Origin: CADEDH01 sp963732695
Lineage (GTDB): Bacteria > Actinomycetota > Acidimicrobiia > Acidimicrobiales > SZUA-35
DNA: 64,000 bases
Assembly: GCA_963732695.1 (NCBI GenBank)
Contig: CAVTAP010000021.1
Span: 1 to 64,000 of the forward strand
Reading direction: 5' to 3'
Made by a program: the position numbers and the translations under genes. The notes under the pieces are model-generated. The model was given only the letters and a program-made list of their open reading frames with translations, searched no databases and was not told the DNA's origin. Positions 1 to 10,173 of the stretch are shown here, piece after piece. Numbering within the stretch: the first letter of the stretch is position 1; each line of letters opens with the position of its first letter.

Positions 1-3000
1 GCCCGCCCGGTGGTAACTCTGAGGGCGGTCGAAACACCCCGCGAGTTGAGTGGGGACGTCCGTTGGGTGGTCGTGCCGTCGCCGAGTGGCCGAAGGTGTT
101 GTCGCCCCAGCACCACAGCGGTGCCGTCCGTCCGGGTGGCGCAGGTGTGGCCGTCGCCCGCGGAGATCGCGCCCAGGTGGTGAGGGCGCCGACCTGGGTC
201 GGGGCGACGGCGTTGGGTGGTGGTGCCGTCGCCGAGTTGACCGTTGGCGTTGTTGCCCCAGCACCAGAGGGTGCCGTCGGTGCGTGTGCGCGCAGGTGTG
301 GGTCGCCTCCCGCGGCGATCGACGCCCAGTGGTGGCGGCGCCGACCTGGGTCGGGTGCGTGCGTTGGGTGTGGTGCCGTCGCCGAGCTGGCCGTTGGCGT
401 TCTAGCCCCAGCACCAGAGGGTGCCGTCGGTCCGGATGGCGCAGGTGTGGTAGCCGCCGGCGCTGACGGCGGTCCAGGTGGTGAGCGGTGCCGACCTGGT
501 TGGGGCGTCGTGCGTTCGGTGGTGGTGCCGTCGCCGAGCTGGCCGTCGACGTTGTAGCCCCAGCACCAGAGGGTGCCGTCGGCTGCGTGGCGCAGGTGTG
601 GAGGCCGCCGCCGCTGACGGAGGCCCAGGTGGTGGCGCGCCGACCTGGGTGGGTGCGTGCGGCTCGTGGTGGTGCCGTCGCCGAGCTGGCCGTTGCCGCG
701 TTGCCCCAGCACCACAGCGTGCCGTCGGTCTCGGGTCGCGCAGGTGTGGATGTCGCCGACACGACGATGGTCCTCCACGTGGTGAGCGCGCCGACCTGCG
801 TCGGGAGCGAACGGTGCGTGGTGGTCGCCCTGCCGCAGCGATCTGCCGTAGGTGTTGTTGCCCCAGCACCACAGCGTGCCGTCGGTGCGGATCGCGCAGG
901 CTTCGGACGTTGCCGGGGTCGATGCGTCCCCCAGGTGGTCGAGCGCCGACCTGGCGCGGGTGAGTGCCGGGTCGTGGTGCCGTCGCCGAGCTGCCGTTGT
1001 CGTTGGTCCAACCCCAGCACCACAGCGTGCCGTCGGTGCGGGTGGCGCAGGCTGGGACGTCGCCGCCGGCGACGATCGCCCACGGTGGTGCGCGGCTCCG
1101 ATCTGCACGGGGGAGATGCGTTGGGTGGTGGTGCCGTCGCCGAGCTGGCCGTTGACGTTGTTGCCCCAGCACCAGAGCGTGCCGTCGGTCCTGGTCGCGC
1201 AGCGTGTGCGAGTCGCCAGCGGTGACGGTGGTCCAGCGTGGTGAGCAGCGCCGACCTGGGTGGGCTGAGGTGCGTGGGTCGGTGGTGCCGTCGCCGAGCT
1301 GGCCGTTGGCGTTGTCGCCCCAGCACCACAGGGTGCCGTCGGTGCGCGTGGCGCAGGTGTGATCCGTCACCGGCGCCACGGTCGTCCAGGTGGTGAGCGC
1401 GCCGACCTGGGTCGGCGAGCGTGCGCTGGGTGGTGGTGCCGTCGACCGAGCTGCGCCGTCGCTGTTGTACCCCCAGCACCAGAGGGTGCCGTCGGTCCGG
1501 GTCGCGCAGCGTGTGACTGGCGCCCGCGCTGAGTCGTGGTCCAGGTCGGTAGCAGCGCCGACCTGCGTCGGCGACGTTGCGCTGGGTGGTGGTGCCGTCG
1601 CCGAGCTGGCCGTTGGCGTTGTTGCCCCAGCACCAGAGCGTGCCGTCGGTCGGGTCGCGCAGGTGTGGCCGCGCCGGCGCGTCGACCGACGTCCAGTGTC
1701 GTGACCGCGCCGACCTGGGTCGGGGACGTGCGGTTGGTGGTGGTGCCGTCGCCGAGCTGGCCGTCGCGTTGTAGCCCCAGCACCACAGCGTGCCGTCGGT
1801 GCGGGTGGCGCACGTGTGGTCGATCGCCTGCGCTGACGACGGTCCAGGTCGTGGCCACGCCGATCTGGGTGGGGACGGTGCGCTGCGTGGTGTCGCCGTC
1901 GCCGAGCTGGCCCGATGCGTTGTCGCCCCAGCACCACAGCGTGCCGTCGGTGCGGATCGCGCAGACGTGAGCGTCGCCGGCGCCGATCGTCGCCCACGCC
2001 AGGTGGCGACGGCCGACCTGGGTCGGCGAGGTGCGTTGGGTGGTGGTGCCGTCGCCGAGCTGGCCGTTGGTGTTGTCGCCCCAGCACCACAGCGTGCCGT
2101 CGGTGCTGGTCGGCGCAGGTGTGGACGGTGCCCGGCGGTGACGGTCGCCCAGTGGTGAGCGGCGCCGACCTGGGTCGGGCGTGGTGCGCTGGGTGGTGGT
2201 GCCGTCGCCGAGCTGGCCGTTGCCGTTGTAGCCCCAGCACCACAGCGGTGCCGTCGGTCGGGTGGCGCAGGTGTGGCTGTCGCCGGCGGCGACCGTCGCC
2301 CAGCGTGGTGAGCGGCGCCGACCTGGGTCGGGCGGTGCGCTGCGTGGTGGTGCCGTCGCCGAGCTGGCCGTTGGTGTTGAGGCCCCAGCACCACAGGGTG
2401 CCGTCGGTGCGGGTCGCGCAGGTGTGGTTCGTGCCCGGCGGCGACGGTCGGCCCAGGTGGTGGCGCGCGCCGACCTGGGTCGGGCGTCGGTGCGTTGGTG
2501 GTGGTGCCGTCGCCGAGCTGGCCGTTGGTGTTGTCGCCCCAGCACCACAGGGTGCCGTCGGTCTTGGTGGCGCAGGTGTGGTAGTCGCCGCCGTGTTGAC
2601 CGTGGCCAGGTGGTGAGCGGCGCCGACCTGGGTCGGTGAGGTGCGTTGGGTCGGTGGTGCCGTCGCCGAGCTGGCCGTTGGCGTTGTAGCCCCAGCACCA
2701 CAGGGTGCCGTCGGTCCTGGTGGCGCAGGTGTGGGAGCCGCCGCCGGTGACGCTGGCCCAGGTGGTGAGCGCGCCGATCTGGGTGGGCGTGGTCCGTGGG
2801 TGGTGGTGCCGTCGCCGAGCTGGCCGTTGGCGTTGTAGCCCCAACACCACAGTGTGCCATCGGTACTGGTGGCGCACGTGTGGCACTCGCCGGCGGCGAC
2901 GGTGGCCCAGGTGGTCAGCGCTCCGATCTGCGTGGGAGACGTGCGTTGGGTGGTGGTGCCGTCGCCGAGTTGTCCGTAGGTGTTGTAGCCCCCAGCACCA

Positions 3001-3010
3001 GAGCGTGCCG
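1..3010 (-). repeat. Tandem ~153-bp RCC1-coding repeat array
   Basis: About 20 copies of a unit near 153 bp (51 codons) are visible. Each contains the plus-strand core CCCCAGCACCA followed by GTGCCGTCGGT. Cores recur near 108, 256, 406, 561, 707, 864, 1015, 1165, 1320, 1475, 1627, 1780, 1930, 2083, 2235, 2390, 2543, 2695, 2847 and 2994. Spacing varies from about 146 to 157, and departures from multiples of three account for the frame changes. The array continues past the left edge. Confidence 0.9.
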
Positions 3011-3304
3011 TCCGAGCGGTCTCGCGCACGTGTGGGCCAAGCCCGCGCTCGTCGTCCAAGTCACGGACTCGCCACCAGTCACGAGGGTCGGCGACCAGTA
3101 CGCCGACAGGTCGATCGTGCCGGTTTGGCCCTGAGTGGGATCGCCGCCGGCGTACGCCGCGCCGTTGACGAAAAACGCAGCCGACGTCAGTGGGTTCAAG
3201 ACACTGCCGGTCATCACGGTGAAGGCAGCACCGGCTCGTGGCACTGCGCCCGAGATCGCCACGAGGGCCAGGATCACCAGGGCGGTGTGAATGACGCTCA
3301 CCAA
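1..3304 (-). pseudogene. Giant secreted RCC1-repeat protein, multiply frameshifted, 3' end outside window
   Basis: The product would be a secreted or surface beta-propeller protein. The N-terminus reads as a hydrophobic signal segment (VSVIHTALVILALVAISG) followed by AAFTV, which resembles SipW-type signal peptides, and then a linker. About 20 RCC1-type units follow, with cores DGTLWCWG, NGQLGDGTTT and HTCA. The units alternate between the three minus-strand frames, so many single-base indels are present; one unit also carries TAC to TAG at 403-405. The start is uncertain: TTG 3304 and GTG 3301 lie just before the signal segment, but an indel may hide the true start. The gene follows a diguanylate cyclase, SipW and a TasA-like gene on the same strand. 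Either the assembly is wrong in this array or the gene is dead. Confidence 0.75.
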
Positions 3305-3399
3305 ACGCTTGACTGGCGAGCGTTGGCGCTTGAGCGTCTCGAGTCGGGCCGGTTGGCCGGTAGTGTTACTTCGCCATTGCCATCGAAGGAGTAGGTCGT

Positions 3400-4888
3400 C
3401 TACACTGGTCGCGGGAGAGAGAACTCTTCGATCGGACCCCTTGCCGGAAACGGGGTGTTCCGTACCGACTTCTCCCGAAGTACCGCCTCGTCGGCTCGGC
3501 GGGTAAGTTGCTCGGGGGACACGGGCCAAAGCTTGTCGCCGCCCCGACGGTAGCGCTGAGCGGGATCGGCTGCCCGTTGACCTCGAATGGCGCAGCTACC
3601 ACCTCAGACACCCGGGCCGCGAGACTGTGAGCGTGGCGTGCTGCGTCTCCCGTCAGAACGATGATGAACTCGTCGCCTCCGTAGCGGGCCACGAGTCCGT
3701 TGTCTCCGACGAGATTACCTAGACGGGTGGCGACCGCTCTGAGCCCGAGGTCGCCGACCTGGTGACCGTGGTGATCGTTGATGTACTTGAAGCGGTCCAG
3801 GTCGATGAAGAGGACAGCTACATAGTCTGCACGAGCAGCGACGGTGGCGAGGTGCTGGTCAAGGACTCGCCGGTGCCAGAGCCCGGTAAGGGGGTCGTGT
3901 TCGGCGTCGTGGCGGGCAGTGGCGAGCATCTGACCCAGCTCGATGTGTTCCGCGGTATGAGCGACTAGCTCGGCGAAAGCGCCGATCTGGGCCGAGGTGA
4001 CTGCGCCAGCGGTCCAGCCGCTGAGGACCCGGCCGGAGTGTCGCTCGAGGACCGACACGCTCCGCACGCCCTGGTGACCAGCGTGACTCTGCCAGTCCGA
4101 GACTTCGACGACCCCAAGCTCGACGGTGTCAAGGTCCGTCTCGATCGGAACAATAGCGGTGTCACCCATTACGGAGCAGTTCGAGCTGCGGGTGCTGAGC
4201 GGTGGCGGCGGCGAAACCGAGATCGAGCGCGGCGGTCATAGCTCCGATCAACATCTGTTCGGTGGTTGCGCCTCGCATGGCCCTCCCTGCTTGCTCCACC
4301 GCTTGTACATAGTCCAGGCGGGTCTCGGCATCATGGGTGAGATTGGCTTGAGCGATCCAGCCAGCTTGGAGCCAGCTATGAGCAGCGCCACGACAGCCGC
4401 AACAACGAGCAGAGTGCCGGACCGTTCAAACCACACGACTTGATCAGTGCCACCTGAACCGTCAGCATCGTAGATGACGATCTGGATCGCGCATACTGTC
4501 GCCCATGTGGCCGGTACTCCGACTGCGCCCATTCGAAGTCGACACGACCACGATGGGGATCGCTAACAGCGCCCAAGCCGTTTGGTGGGCCAACTCATTG
4601 GCCAGCGCAGTCATGGCTACGACGGCGACGTTGTCGGCAATCTGTAGGGCGATCGCCACCGTAGTCGGTTTAGCCTGCTTCGCCCTTAGGAGGCGACGAG
4701 TCCCCGAGCATCAACAGGGGCGTGAGCAGGATGGTGACTGCGATCAGACCCGATTTGGCCGACCCGGCGCCGTGGTCAAGGGGCCGGCTCCCGAAGTAGA
4801 CCGCGGCGCTGATAGCGGTGAGGAGCCAGCGGGCGAGGTCGATTCCTTGCTCTGCGTCGGGACGTTGGCATGACGTCGAAGGAGTCAT
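3400..4888 (-). pseudogene. Membrane-anchored diguanylate cyclase (GGDEF), frameshifted
   Basis: This would synthesise cyclic di-GMP at the membrane. Joining the minus-strand frames gives a start ATG at 4888 that overlaps the SipW stop (ATGA), several hydrophobic segments (around 4650-4820 and 4380-4470), a GAF-like linker (LIGAMTAALDLGF), and a GGDEF domain with DPLTGLWHRR and ARYGGDEFIIVL. The C-terminal helix QLTRRADEAVLREK is recovered only after a frame change near 3530, ending at TAG 3402-3400. At least four further frame changes are needed (near 4680, 4530, 4350 and 4170). The product-inhibition RxxD site before GGDEF is absent. Its coupling to SipW suggests c-di-GMP signalling tied to matrix export. 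Confidence 0.7.
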
Positions 4889-5517
4889 CGCCATGGAACT
4901 CCGAGTGAACTGGCTCCCCATCGGGCCCCTCTGCGGCGAGACCCCATCAGCCAACTCTTGCGACCCACGTGGCCGGACACGGTCACAAGGCCGACTGTCG
5001 TGATAAGTCCAAGCCAGTTGCGGTCGTCGACCCACAGCGCTGGAAGACCTACGAACGGTATGAGGAACGCGCCGACGCCACGGACGTCGCGAAACACGAC
5101 GGTGCCGCTGTCGGCAAGGAGGTTCGCATCGCCCTTGGTCCGATATTCCCCGTCAGCCACCTCAACGACGCGGTGGATTACATCGCCAGCCGGCGTCGTG
5201 AAGTTGATGACCGTTCCGACTGGTACGTCGCCGCGAGGTTTCGGGGCGAGAACCACGATGTCTGAGCGCTGCAGACTGGGCTCCATCGAACCAGAGGTGA
5301 CGACAACGGGCTGATAGCCGACAACCATTGGGACGGTCGCGAACGCGACCAAGGCCCCTATAAGTGTGAATGTGAATGCTCCAAACGCATTGATGGATAG
5401 CCGAGGCAAGCCCAGGAGTCGGAGCACCGATACGCCCCCTCCCGTTGCACCACTACGGAAACGGACCTCTGGAACCTGTGTCGGCTGTCTTGGAGTCGCC
5501 GAGACAGGAGCGACCAC
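4885..5517 (-). CDS. sipW: SipW-type signal peptidase I
   Basis: An integral-membrane serine protease of the archaeal/SipW class that removes signal peptides of TasA/camelysin-like proteins. The catalytic serine motif SGSMEP follows a transmembrane helix (FTLIGALVAFATVPMVVGY). GDVIHRVVEV carries the His that replaces the usual Lys, TKGDAN is the downstream conserved block, and a C-terminal hydrophobic helix is present. Length (210 aa) fits the family. The start is GTG at 5517. It sits directly downstream of a TasA-like substrate gene, and its stop overlaps the start of the diguanylate cyclase, so the three are probably co-translated. Confidence 0.85.
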   Translation of the reverse strand: MVAPVSATPRQPTQVPEVRFRSGATGGGVSVLRLLGLPRLSINAFGAFTFTLIGALVAFATVPMVVGYQPVVVTSGSMEPSLQRSDIVVLAPKPRGDVPVGTVINFTTPAGDVIHRVVEVADGEYRTKGDANLLADSGTVVFRDVRGVGAFLIPFVGLPALWVDDRNWLGLITTVGLVTVSGHVGRKSWLMGSRRRGARWGASSLGVPWR

Positions 5518-5655
5518 ACTCGAAGCGCCGCGCTTACGCGCTTGATGAATCTAATCTCGAGCGGTGCGGGCATGGATCTCTCGTCGGCAGCCAAGGCCGA
5601 TCCTTAAGCAGGCCGCGGGCCGATCTCTGCCGGACGGAGCCCCTGTTGGATCAGA

Positions 5656-6240
5656 CTAAGCCTGTGTTTCAAAGTTGAAGTCAGCCGTTGAGCTAAGACC
5701 CTGAGCCGCTGAGTCGTCCTGGACTTGCAGTGTCACACGGATCGTCCCAGACGTCGGCGTGCTAACCGCTGTGAACACTGCTAGGCCAGAGGTCCAGTCG
5801 GTGCGGGTACCAGAGAAGTTGGCGAGAGTGCCGCTATAGATGGTCAAGGATGGCGAGAACCCCGTGCAATTGGCAAACGTCCCGACCGTACCAACCTCGA
5901 TGGTGGTGTCCGGATCGGGGGCCAATCCTCCCGTTGTGCTGCCGTATAGCCTAACCGGCGCCGGGAGGAGCGACCCCGAGTAGGTCACAACCAGGCATTT
6001 CGACACTGAGCTTGCCGGAGACATCCCCGAGACACTGAACATCGCCGCTCCGCTGTCGTCGTCGGTCAATACAACGTTGCCGGTGGCTAGGGAATTTGCC
6101 GTATTGGAAGTGCTCGCAGTGAATGCGGCATGAGACCGGGTCACCGTCAAAACCACAACCACGTAGCGCGGCACCGATCGAGCCCGCCGAACGAGGCCCA
6201 GCTTCAGCGACTCCCGACGATCAACCAAACCAACGGCCAT
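5656..6240 (-). CDS. TasA/camelysin-like secreted protein with SipW-type signal
   Basis: A predicted secreted fibre or matrix-like protein of 194 aa. An Arg-rich N-terminus and hydrophobic core (YVVVVLTV) are followed by HAAFTASTSNTANSLATGNV, the Ala-Phe-Thr plus Asn/Ser pattern seen at the mature start of SipW-processed TasA/CalY proteins. The rest is Thr/Ser/Gly-rich with predicted beta character and no catalytic motif, ending STADFNFETQA. It is first in the operon with SipW and the diguanylate cyclase. Fibre formation is an inference from the family and not shown by the sequence. The ATG start at 6240 keeps the positively charged N-region. Confidence 0.65.
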   Translation of the reverse strand: MAVGLVDRRESLKLGLVRRARSVPRYVVVVLTVTRSHAAFTASTSNTANSLATGNVVLTDDDSGAAMFSVSGMSPASSVSKCLVVTYSGSLLPAPVRLYGSTTGGLAPDPDTTIEVGTVGTFANCTGFSPSLTIYSGTLANFSGTRTDWTSGLAVFTAVSTPTSGTIRVTLQVQDDSAAQGLSSTADFNFETQA

Positions 6241-7592
6241 GCGGACTTATCGGATGGATCCGACTGACACTTGAAGGGCGCCTCCGGCGACTTCGAACGG
6301 TAGGTGACCGGTCCCGGCCGTGATGACCGGTGATGGGCGGGTTTAAGGGGGTGAGTTGAGGGCTTCTTGTTGAAGCTGGGGCCCCTCCACCGGTGGAAGC
6401 GTAGAGACGGGCTTTGCTGCCGGTGCCGCACAACACACCTCGGTCGGTGGGGCAACATCCGCCTGCAAGCTCATCCGTTGAGTGCGAGCAGACGTGAGGA
6501 GATCCGATCTGGGCCGGGGTAGAACGCCAGGGCAAACCGACAAGGCAGTCGGTGAGCGCCTGGGTCGTCAGCGGGTACACGATCAGCGCCGAGTTCAACC
6601 GCAACGGCGGCCGTCGGGCGCAATCACCGCGGCCCAGCACGGGCTGACGCCCAAGGCCGACGGGCCAATGGGAATGCCATCTTGATCTGGCCACTTTGGC
6701 CAGTTGTGATGGTTTGAAGTGGCCCGACCCCCGTGACTGTGGTCGTTACTGTCCGTGGTGGACTGTCGGTGCGGGCGTTGGCCCGTAAGCATCGGGTACG
6801 GCACGCAGTGCGCTTGCCTGCGTATGCGCAGCTCAACCGGCCGCCTGAGCCCATGAAAGGTTGACCGCTGATCGCCGTGAGGTGCCCCACTTTGCCGAGA
6901 CCAGTTTATAGCGTGTTCAGCAAGGGATCGGTCTGGCGGGTGGATTCGATTCCGGCCTATCAGTGATGTGTGGTCTGCATCCGTCAATTGCTGCAGGCCC
7001 CGGCACACGGGGTGCCTGGCTTGCAGGACTCACGACGACCCAGGCCCCACGAGACTACCCCCGCTTGGTGCGCTGCCCCGCCCCCCCCTGGCCTCGGCCG
7101 AGGCAGCGCGATAACAGAACACTCCCGGTTTCGGCCGCTAGCAATGAGGCATGTGACCTTCTTCACATCCCGAGCGGAGTCATTTACGTTGTCCGATGGG
7201 CGACAGCCCGTGCTGGCCCGCCGCTCGCCCCCCGGCAGCGGTGGGCCAGTCCCCCCGGGCCCAGGCCTGCGCCTGCCCATACGCTCCCGAGCGGCAGGCC
7301 TGTGGTCGGGCCCTCGGACCTCATACCATGGCGGTGGCTAGTTCCTCCCGCCCCTGATCCGTCTTGTGAGCGGCTCGCGTGAGGCGAGGCTGAGCTAGCT
7401 CCAGCTGTGGTGGTGCAAATCGCACGGACGACCACACCTTCGTGGGAAAGCGGCACCTGCACCTGTGAGCGATCGGGCCATTCGGCCCATACATCTCGTC
7501 GCCTGTCGAGCCGATTCTCTGGTTCGTCACATGCTGCGACAAGGAGTGTCATTCATGCGGCCACTCGGTTAGAACTCACAAGAGGTGCGCAA
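6241..7592. other. Gene-poor stretch upstream of the TasA-like operon
   Basis: I see no convincing gene. Open frames exist on both strands but lack recognisable domains. A plus-strand tail ending near 6863 (LARKHRVRHAVRLPAYAQLN then a stop) looks coding-like and may be the C-terminus of a decayed protein. The promoter of the TasA-like operon should lie just above 6240. Confidence 0.4.
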
Positions 7593-7727
7593 ATGGTAAA
7601 GGGCAGGTCTGGAATGTTGTGTGTCCGGGCGACTACTACGGTGGTCACCCTCAGCGGTCTCATCTTGGCCATGGGTGCACCGGTGAAGTGGGGATTCAGA
7701 ATTGGCGCTCTTGCCGGCCTGATCTGA
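7593..7727 (+). CDS. Small hydrophobic peptide, copy 1 of a two-member family
   Basis: A 44-aa peptide of unknown function. ATG 7593 is preceded by AGAGGTG at good spacing. A short charged start (MVKGRSGM) leads to a hydrophobic stretch containing GLILAMGAPVKWG, then FRIGALAGLI. The 13-residue block is identical in the peptide at 46903-47019, yet eight of the thirteen codons differ silently. That pattern argues for selection on the protein, so this is likely a real gene despite its size. It may be a membrane or secreted peptide; one hydrophobic helix is all that can be predicted. It is outside any recognisable operon. Confidence 0.7.
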   Translation: MVKGRSGMLCVRATTTVVTLSGLILAMGAPVKWGFRIGALAGLI

Positions 7728-8178
7728 GCCATCCTCGCCAAATAGTCGGGAGGCCTGCGTGCCCTTCGACCTGCGGTCCGTCTCCTCGGTCCGTCGTCGC
7801 CGTTATCGGCACGGGCGTTGTCTCCTCGGCCTGTGTCGGTGTCGGCGTCCTTCTTGTCGCTGGTCGTTCGATGGGCTGCTGCATCGTTGCCGCGGCGCTG
7901 CGCTGGCGTGGCTCGACGACGGGGGGCTTGGTCGGCTGTCGGCCTCAATGCCTCGACCACGTGGACAGTGCCACCGACATGGCTGGAGAGGCCCCGGCGT
8001 AGGATATCGATTGGCTGGTGGCACGGGTGACCGCTTTGTCGATGGGCTCCCTCGTGGGCGGCGTGGACACCGAGTCTCGGGGATGTAAAGGATGCCCGAC
8101 AACCAGGTCGGCTGAATGGCCTGGGCCCATGGAAGCGCTGCACTCCTGTCGGCGCTCGGTATCGCTGCCAGCACTCGA
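7728..8178. other. Intergenic stretch between the peptide gene and the split gene
   Basis: No frame on either strand shows a recognisable domain, and the open frames are typical GC-rich shadows. Nothing supported is seen. Confidence 0.4.
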
Positions 8179-8251
8179 TCAGCCGATACGGATGAGGAGT
8201 TCGAGCAGGGCGTCAGTAACGACCACCGCTGTCTCCTTCCTCAGGGCCAGA

Positions 8252-10173
8252 CCCGACTTTGACAGGGTTGGGGCGTTTGTCCTGGTCAGCGGCTTGTTCG
8301 GGTGGGGTGTTGTCACTACAGGGGCTGGTTAGTGGATGTGGGCCTGGTTCCAGGTGGTGGTGTCGGCGCCGTAGGTGGCCAGGATTTGGGTCTGGAGGGT
8401 GCTGCGGCGGGTGATGAGGTCGATGGTGCGGGTGCCGGTGGTGAGGGTGACGGCCCGGATCCGGTTGAGCTCTCGCAGGGCCCGGGTGGGGGTGAGGATC
8501 TGGCCGTCGATGTCGGGGTCGGCGATGCCGGTGTGGGTGAGGTCTTGGGCCATGAGGGCTTCGATGACGGCGGCGTAGACGCAGATGGCGATGTGGCCCC
8601 GGACTCGTTGTTCGGTCCAGTGGTAGACGGGTCGGAGGTGGAGGAAGTCTTTGAGGACCCGGAACCGGGCTTCGACCTGGGTGAGTTGCCGGTAGGCGGT
8701 GACGACCTGGGCATTGGACGCCTGGCGGGCGCTGAGGCTGGTGAGCAGCACGTAGCGCCCAGCGAGCAGGGTCTCGTAGGCGAACGCGTCGTCGTTGTAG
8801 TGGTAGACGAACGATCCGGTGGCGATCTCGACCTCGAACAAGCGCCCGACCCCGGAAGGCCCCAGGATCCGCTGCGCCGCCCGGCCGATCTTGCCGGCAT
8901 CAACCAGGCGCTTGTCCCGGACCCGCTGCTCGAGGGCGAGGAGTTTGGCTTCAGTCCGGGCGACCAGCTCACTGGTGCGGAGCGTGTCCCGGTGCTGGCG
9001 TTCGTCGCTTTCGACCACGACCGCCCGCCGGCCGTCGCCCAGGGTGACCTCAGCGGCCCGGCACCGGGCCTGGGGCACCTCGATCCAGGTGATGGTTGGG
9101 TCGCCGAGTTTGGCCAGGGCTTCGGCGCAGGCCTGGTCCCGGTGCAATCGGGTGGCCAGCACGTGGGCGAACCCTCGGCTGTCGAGGACTTCGACGTTGT
9201 CCAGCGAGATCAGCCCCCGGTCAGCGACCACGCACACCTGGGACACTCCGAACCTTGCGGCCAGGTCATCCAGGACGCCGGGCAGGGTCGACACATCGGA
9301 GGTGTTGCCGGCGAACACGTGATGGGCGATCGGGATCCCATCAGTGGTGCACAACAGGCCGATCACGATCTGGGGCCGATCGGAGCGGTGGTCCCGCGAG
9401 TAGCCGAACGCCCGGGACGGGAACCGGTCCGACGGGCGGACGTCGCCCTCGAAATAGGTTGACGTCAGGTCGTAGAGCACCAACCGGAGATCCAGATTGG
9501 TCAGATCACACAGCCGCCCATACAGGTGAGTCTCGGTCGCTTCCTTGGCCTTGGCCACCGCATCGACGGCCCGGTAGTACCGCTGCAGGGGAGGCGGTTT
9601 GAACCAGCCCGGCATCACCACCTCCGACGCTGCCCATTCCGGCACCCGCCGTTTCGAGCCCGGTGACACCAACCGGTTGGCGATCATGGCGAAGATCGCC
9701 GCCGCGGTTGGGCCGCCCCCGAAATGCTCCCGCAGGCGGAGCCGATCCCAGTACGCCTCGACACCGGCAACCCCTCCGATCGCTGGCGCTGCTACCGCTT
9801 CCAGGTCTGCAGCGGCGATCAGATCAGCGTCACCGGTCCGGTCCAGATGACGTTGCAGGGCGGCCACGATCCGGTCCAGTTCACCCGAGGCCCGCAGCGC
9901 GGAGGCCTCCCCCAACCGCACGACCGTCCGGTGCCGCGCCTTGCCCGACTCGTCCCGGTACGCCTCCGCCAACGACAAGTACTCGTACTCACGGTTGCCC
10001 CTACGAACCCGGGAAGACTTGACGAACACACCACCAGTATCCAGCCCCAACGATCGTCATGCAAGCATCGTGTTGCGACTACAAATCCCGACCGAAACAC
10101 CCGTAGAACCAGCAAAACCCCAGGTCACGAAACCGCCGCCCACCAACCAAGACCAAAACTTGTCAAACTCGGG
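8252..10173 (-). mobile_element. IS1634-family insertion sequence, complete
   Basis: 1922 bp. Ends are inverted repeats beginning CCCGA(C/G)TTTGACA (8252 onward and 10173 backward). It is flanked by the direct repeat CCAGA at 8247-8251 and 10174-10178. It encodes one intact transposase on the minus strand and interrupts a 142-aa gene. Confidence 0.85.
8329..10050 (-). CDS. IS1634-family transposase
   Basis: A DDE transposase of 573 aa, intact, of the IS1634 (COG5421) type. The N-terminal block YEYLSLAEAYRDESGK and RTVVRLGE is typical. The catalytic core contains LVLYDLTSTYFEGD, GIPIAHHVFAGNTSD, VVADRGLIS and the C-terminal EARFRVLKDFLHLRPVYHWT with HIAICVYAAVIE. It fills the element between inverted repeats. 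The start is at 10050; the first residues (MGLDTGGVFVKSSRVRRG) match the family N-terminus. It is probably active or recently so, given the intact frame and perfect target duplication. Confidence 0.9.
   Translation of the reverse strand: MGLDTGGVFVKSSRVRRGNREYEYLSLAEAYRDESGKARHRTVVRLGEASALRASGELDRIVAALQRHLDRTGDADLIAAADLEAVAAPAIGGVAGVEAYWDRLRLREHFGGGPTAAAIFAMIANRLVSPGSKRRVPEWAASEVVMPGWFKPPPLQRYYRAVDAVAKAKEATETHLYGRLCDLTNLDLRLVLYDLTSTYFEGDVRPSDRFPSRAFGYSRDHRSDRPQIVIGLLCTTDGIPIAHHVFAGNTSDVSTLPGVLDDLAARFGVSQVCVVADRGLISLDNVEVLDSRGFAHVLATRLHRDQACAEALAKLGDPTITWIEVPQARCRAAEVTLGDGRRAVVVESDERQHRDTLRTSELVARTEAKLLALEQRVRDKRLVDAGKIGRAAQRILGPSGVGRLFEVEIATGSFVYHYNDDAFAYETLLAGRYVLLTSLSARQASNAQVVTAYRQLTQVEARFRVLKDFLHLRPVYHWTEQRVRGHIAICVYAAVIEALMAQDLTHTGIADPDIDGQILTPTRALRELNRIRAVTLTTGTRTIDLITRRSTLQTQILATYGADTTTWNQAHIH

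Noticed and set aside
1..3010. A CRISPR array
   Set aside because: The spacing of about 153 bp and the protein-coding repeat content fit RCC1 units, and no spacers or cas genes are present. No CRISPR was seen elsewhere.
402..3059. A single 885-codon protein in the RCC1 region
   Set aside because: Its middle is Arg/Pro-rich out-of-frame sequence; true RCC1 motifs appear in it only in patches.
8302..9462. A 386-codon plus-strand acidic frame over the IS1634 element
   Set aside because: It is the antisense of the transposase, which has clear family motifs.
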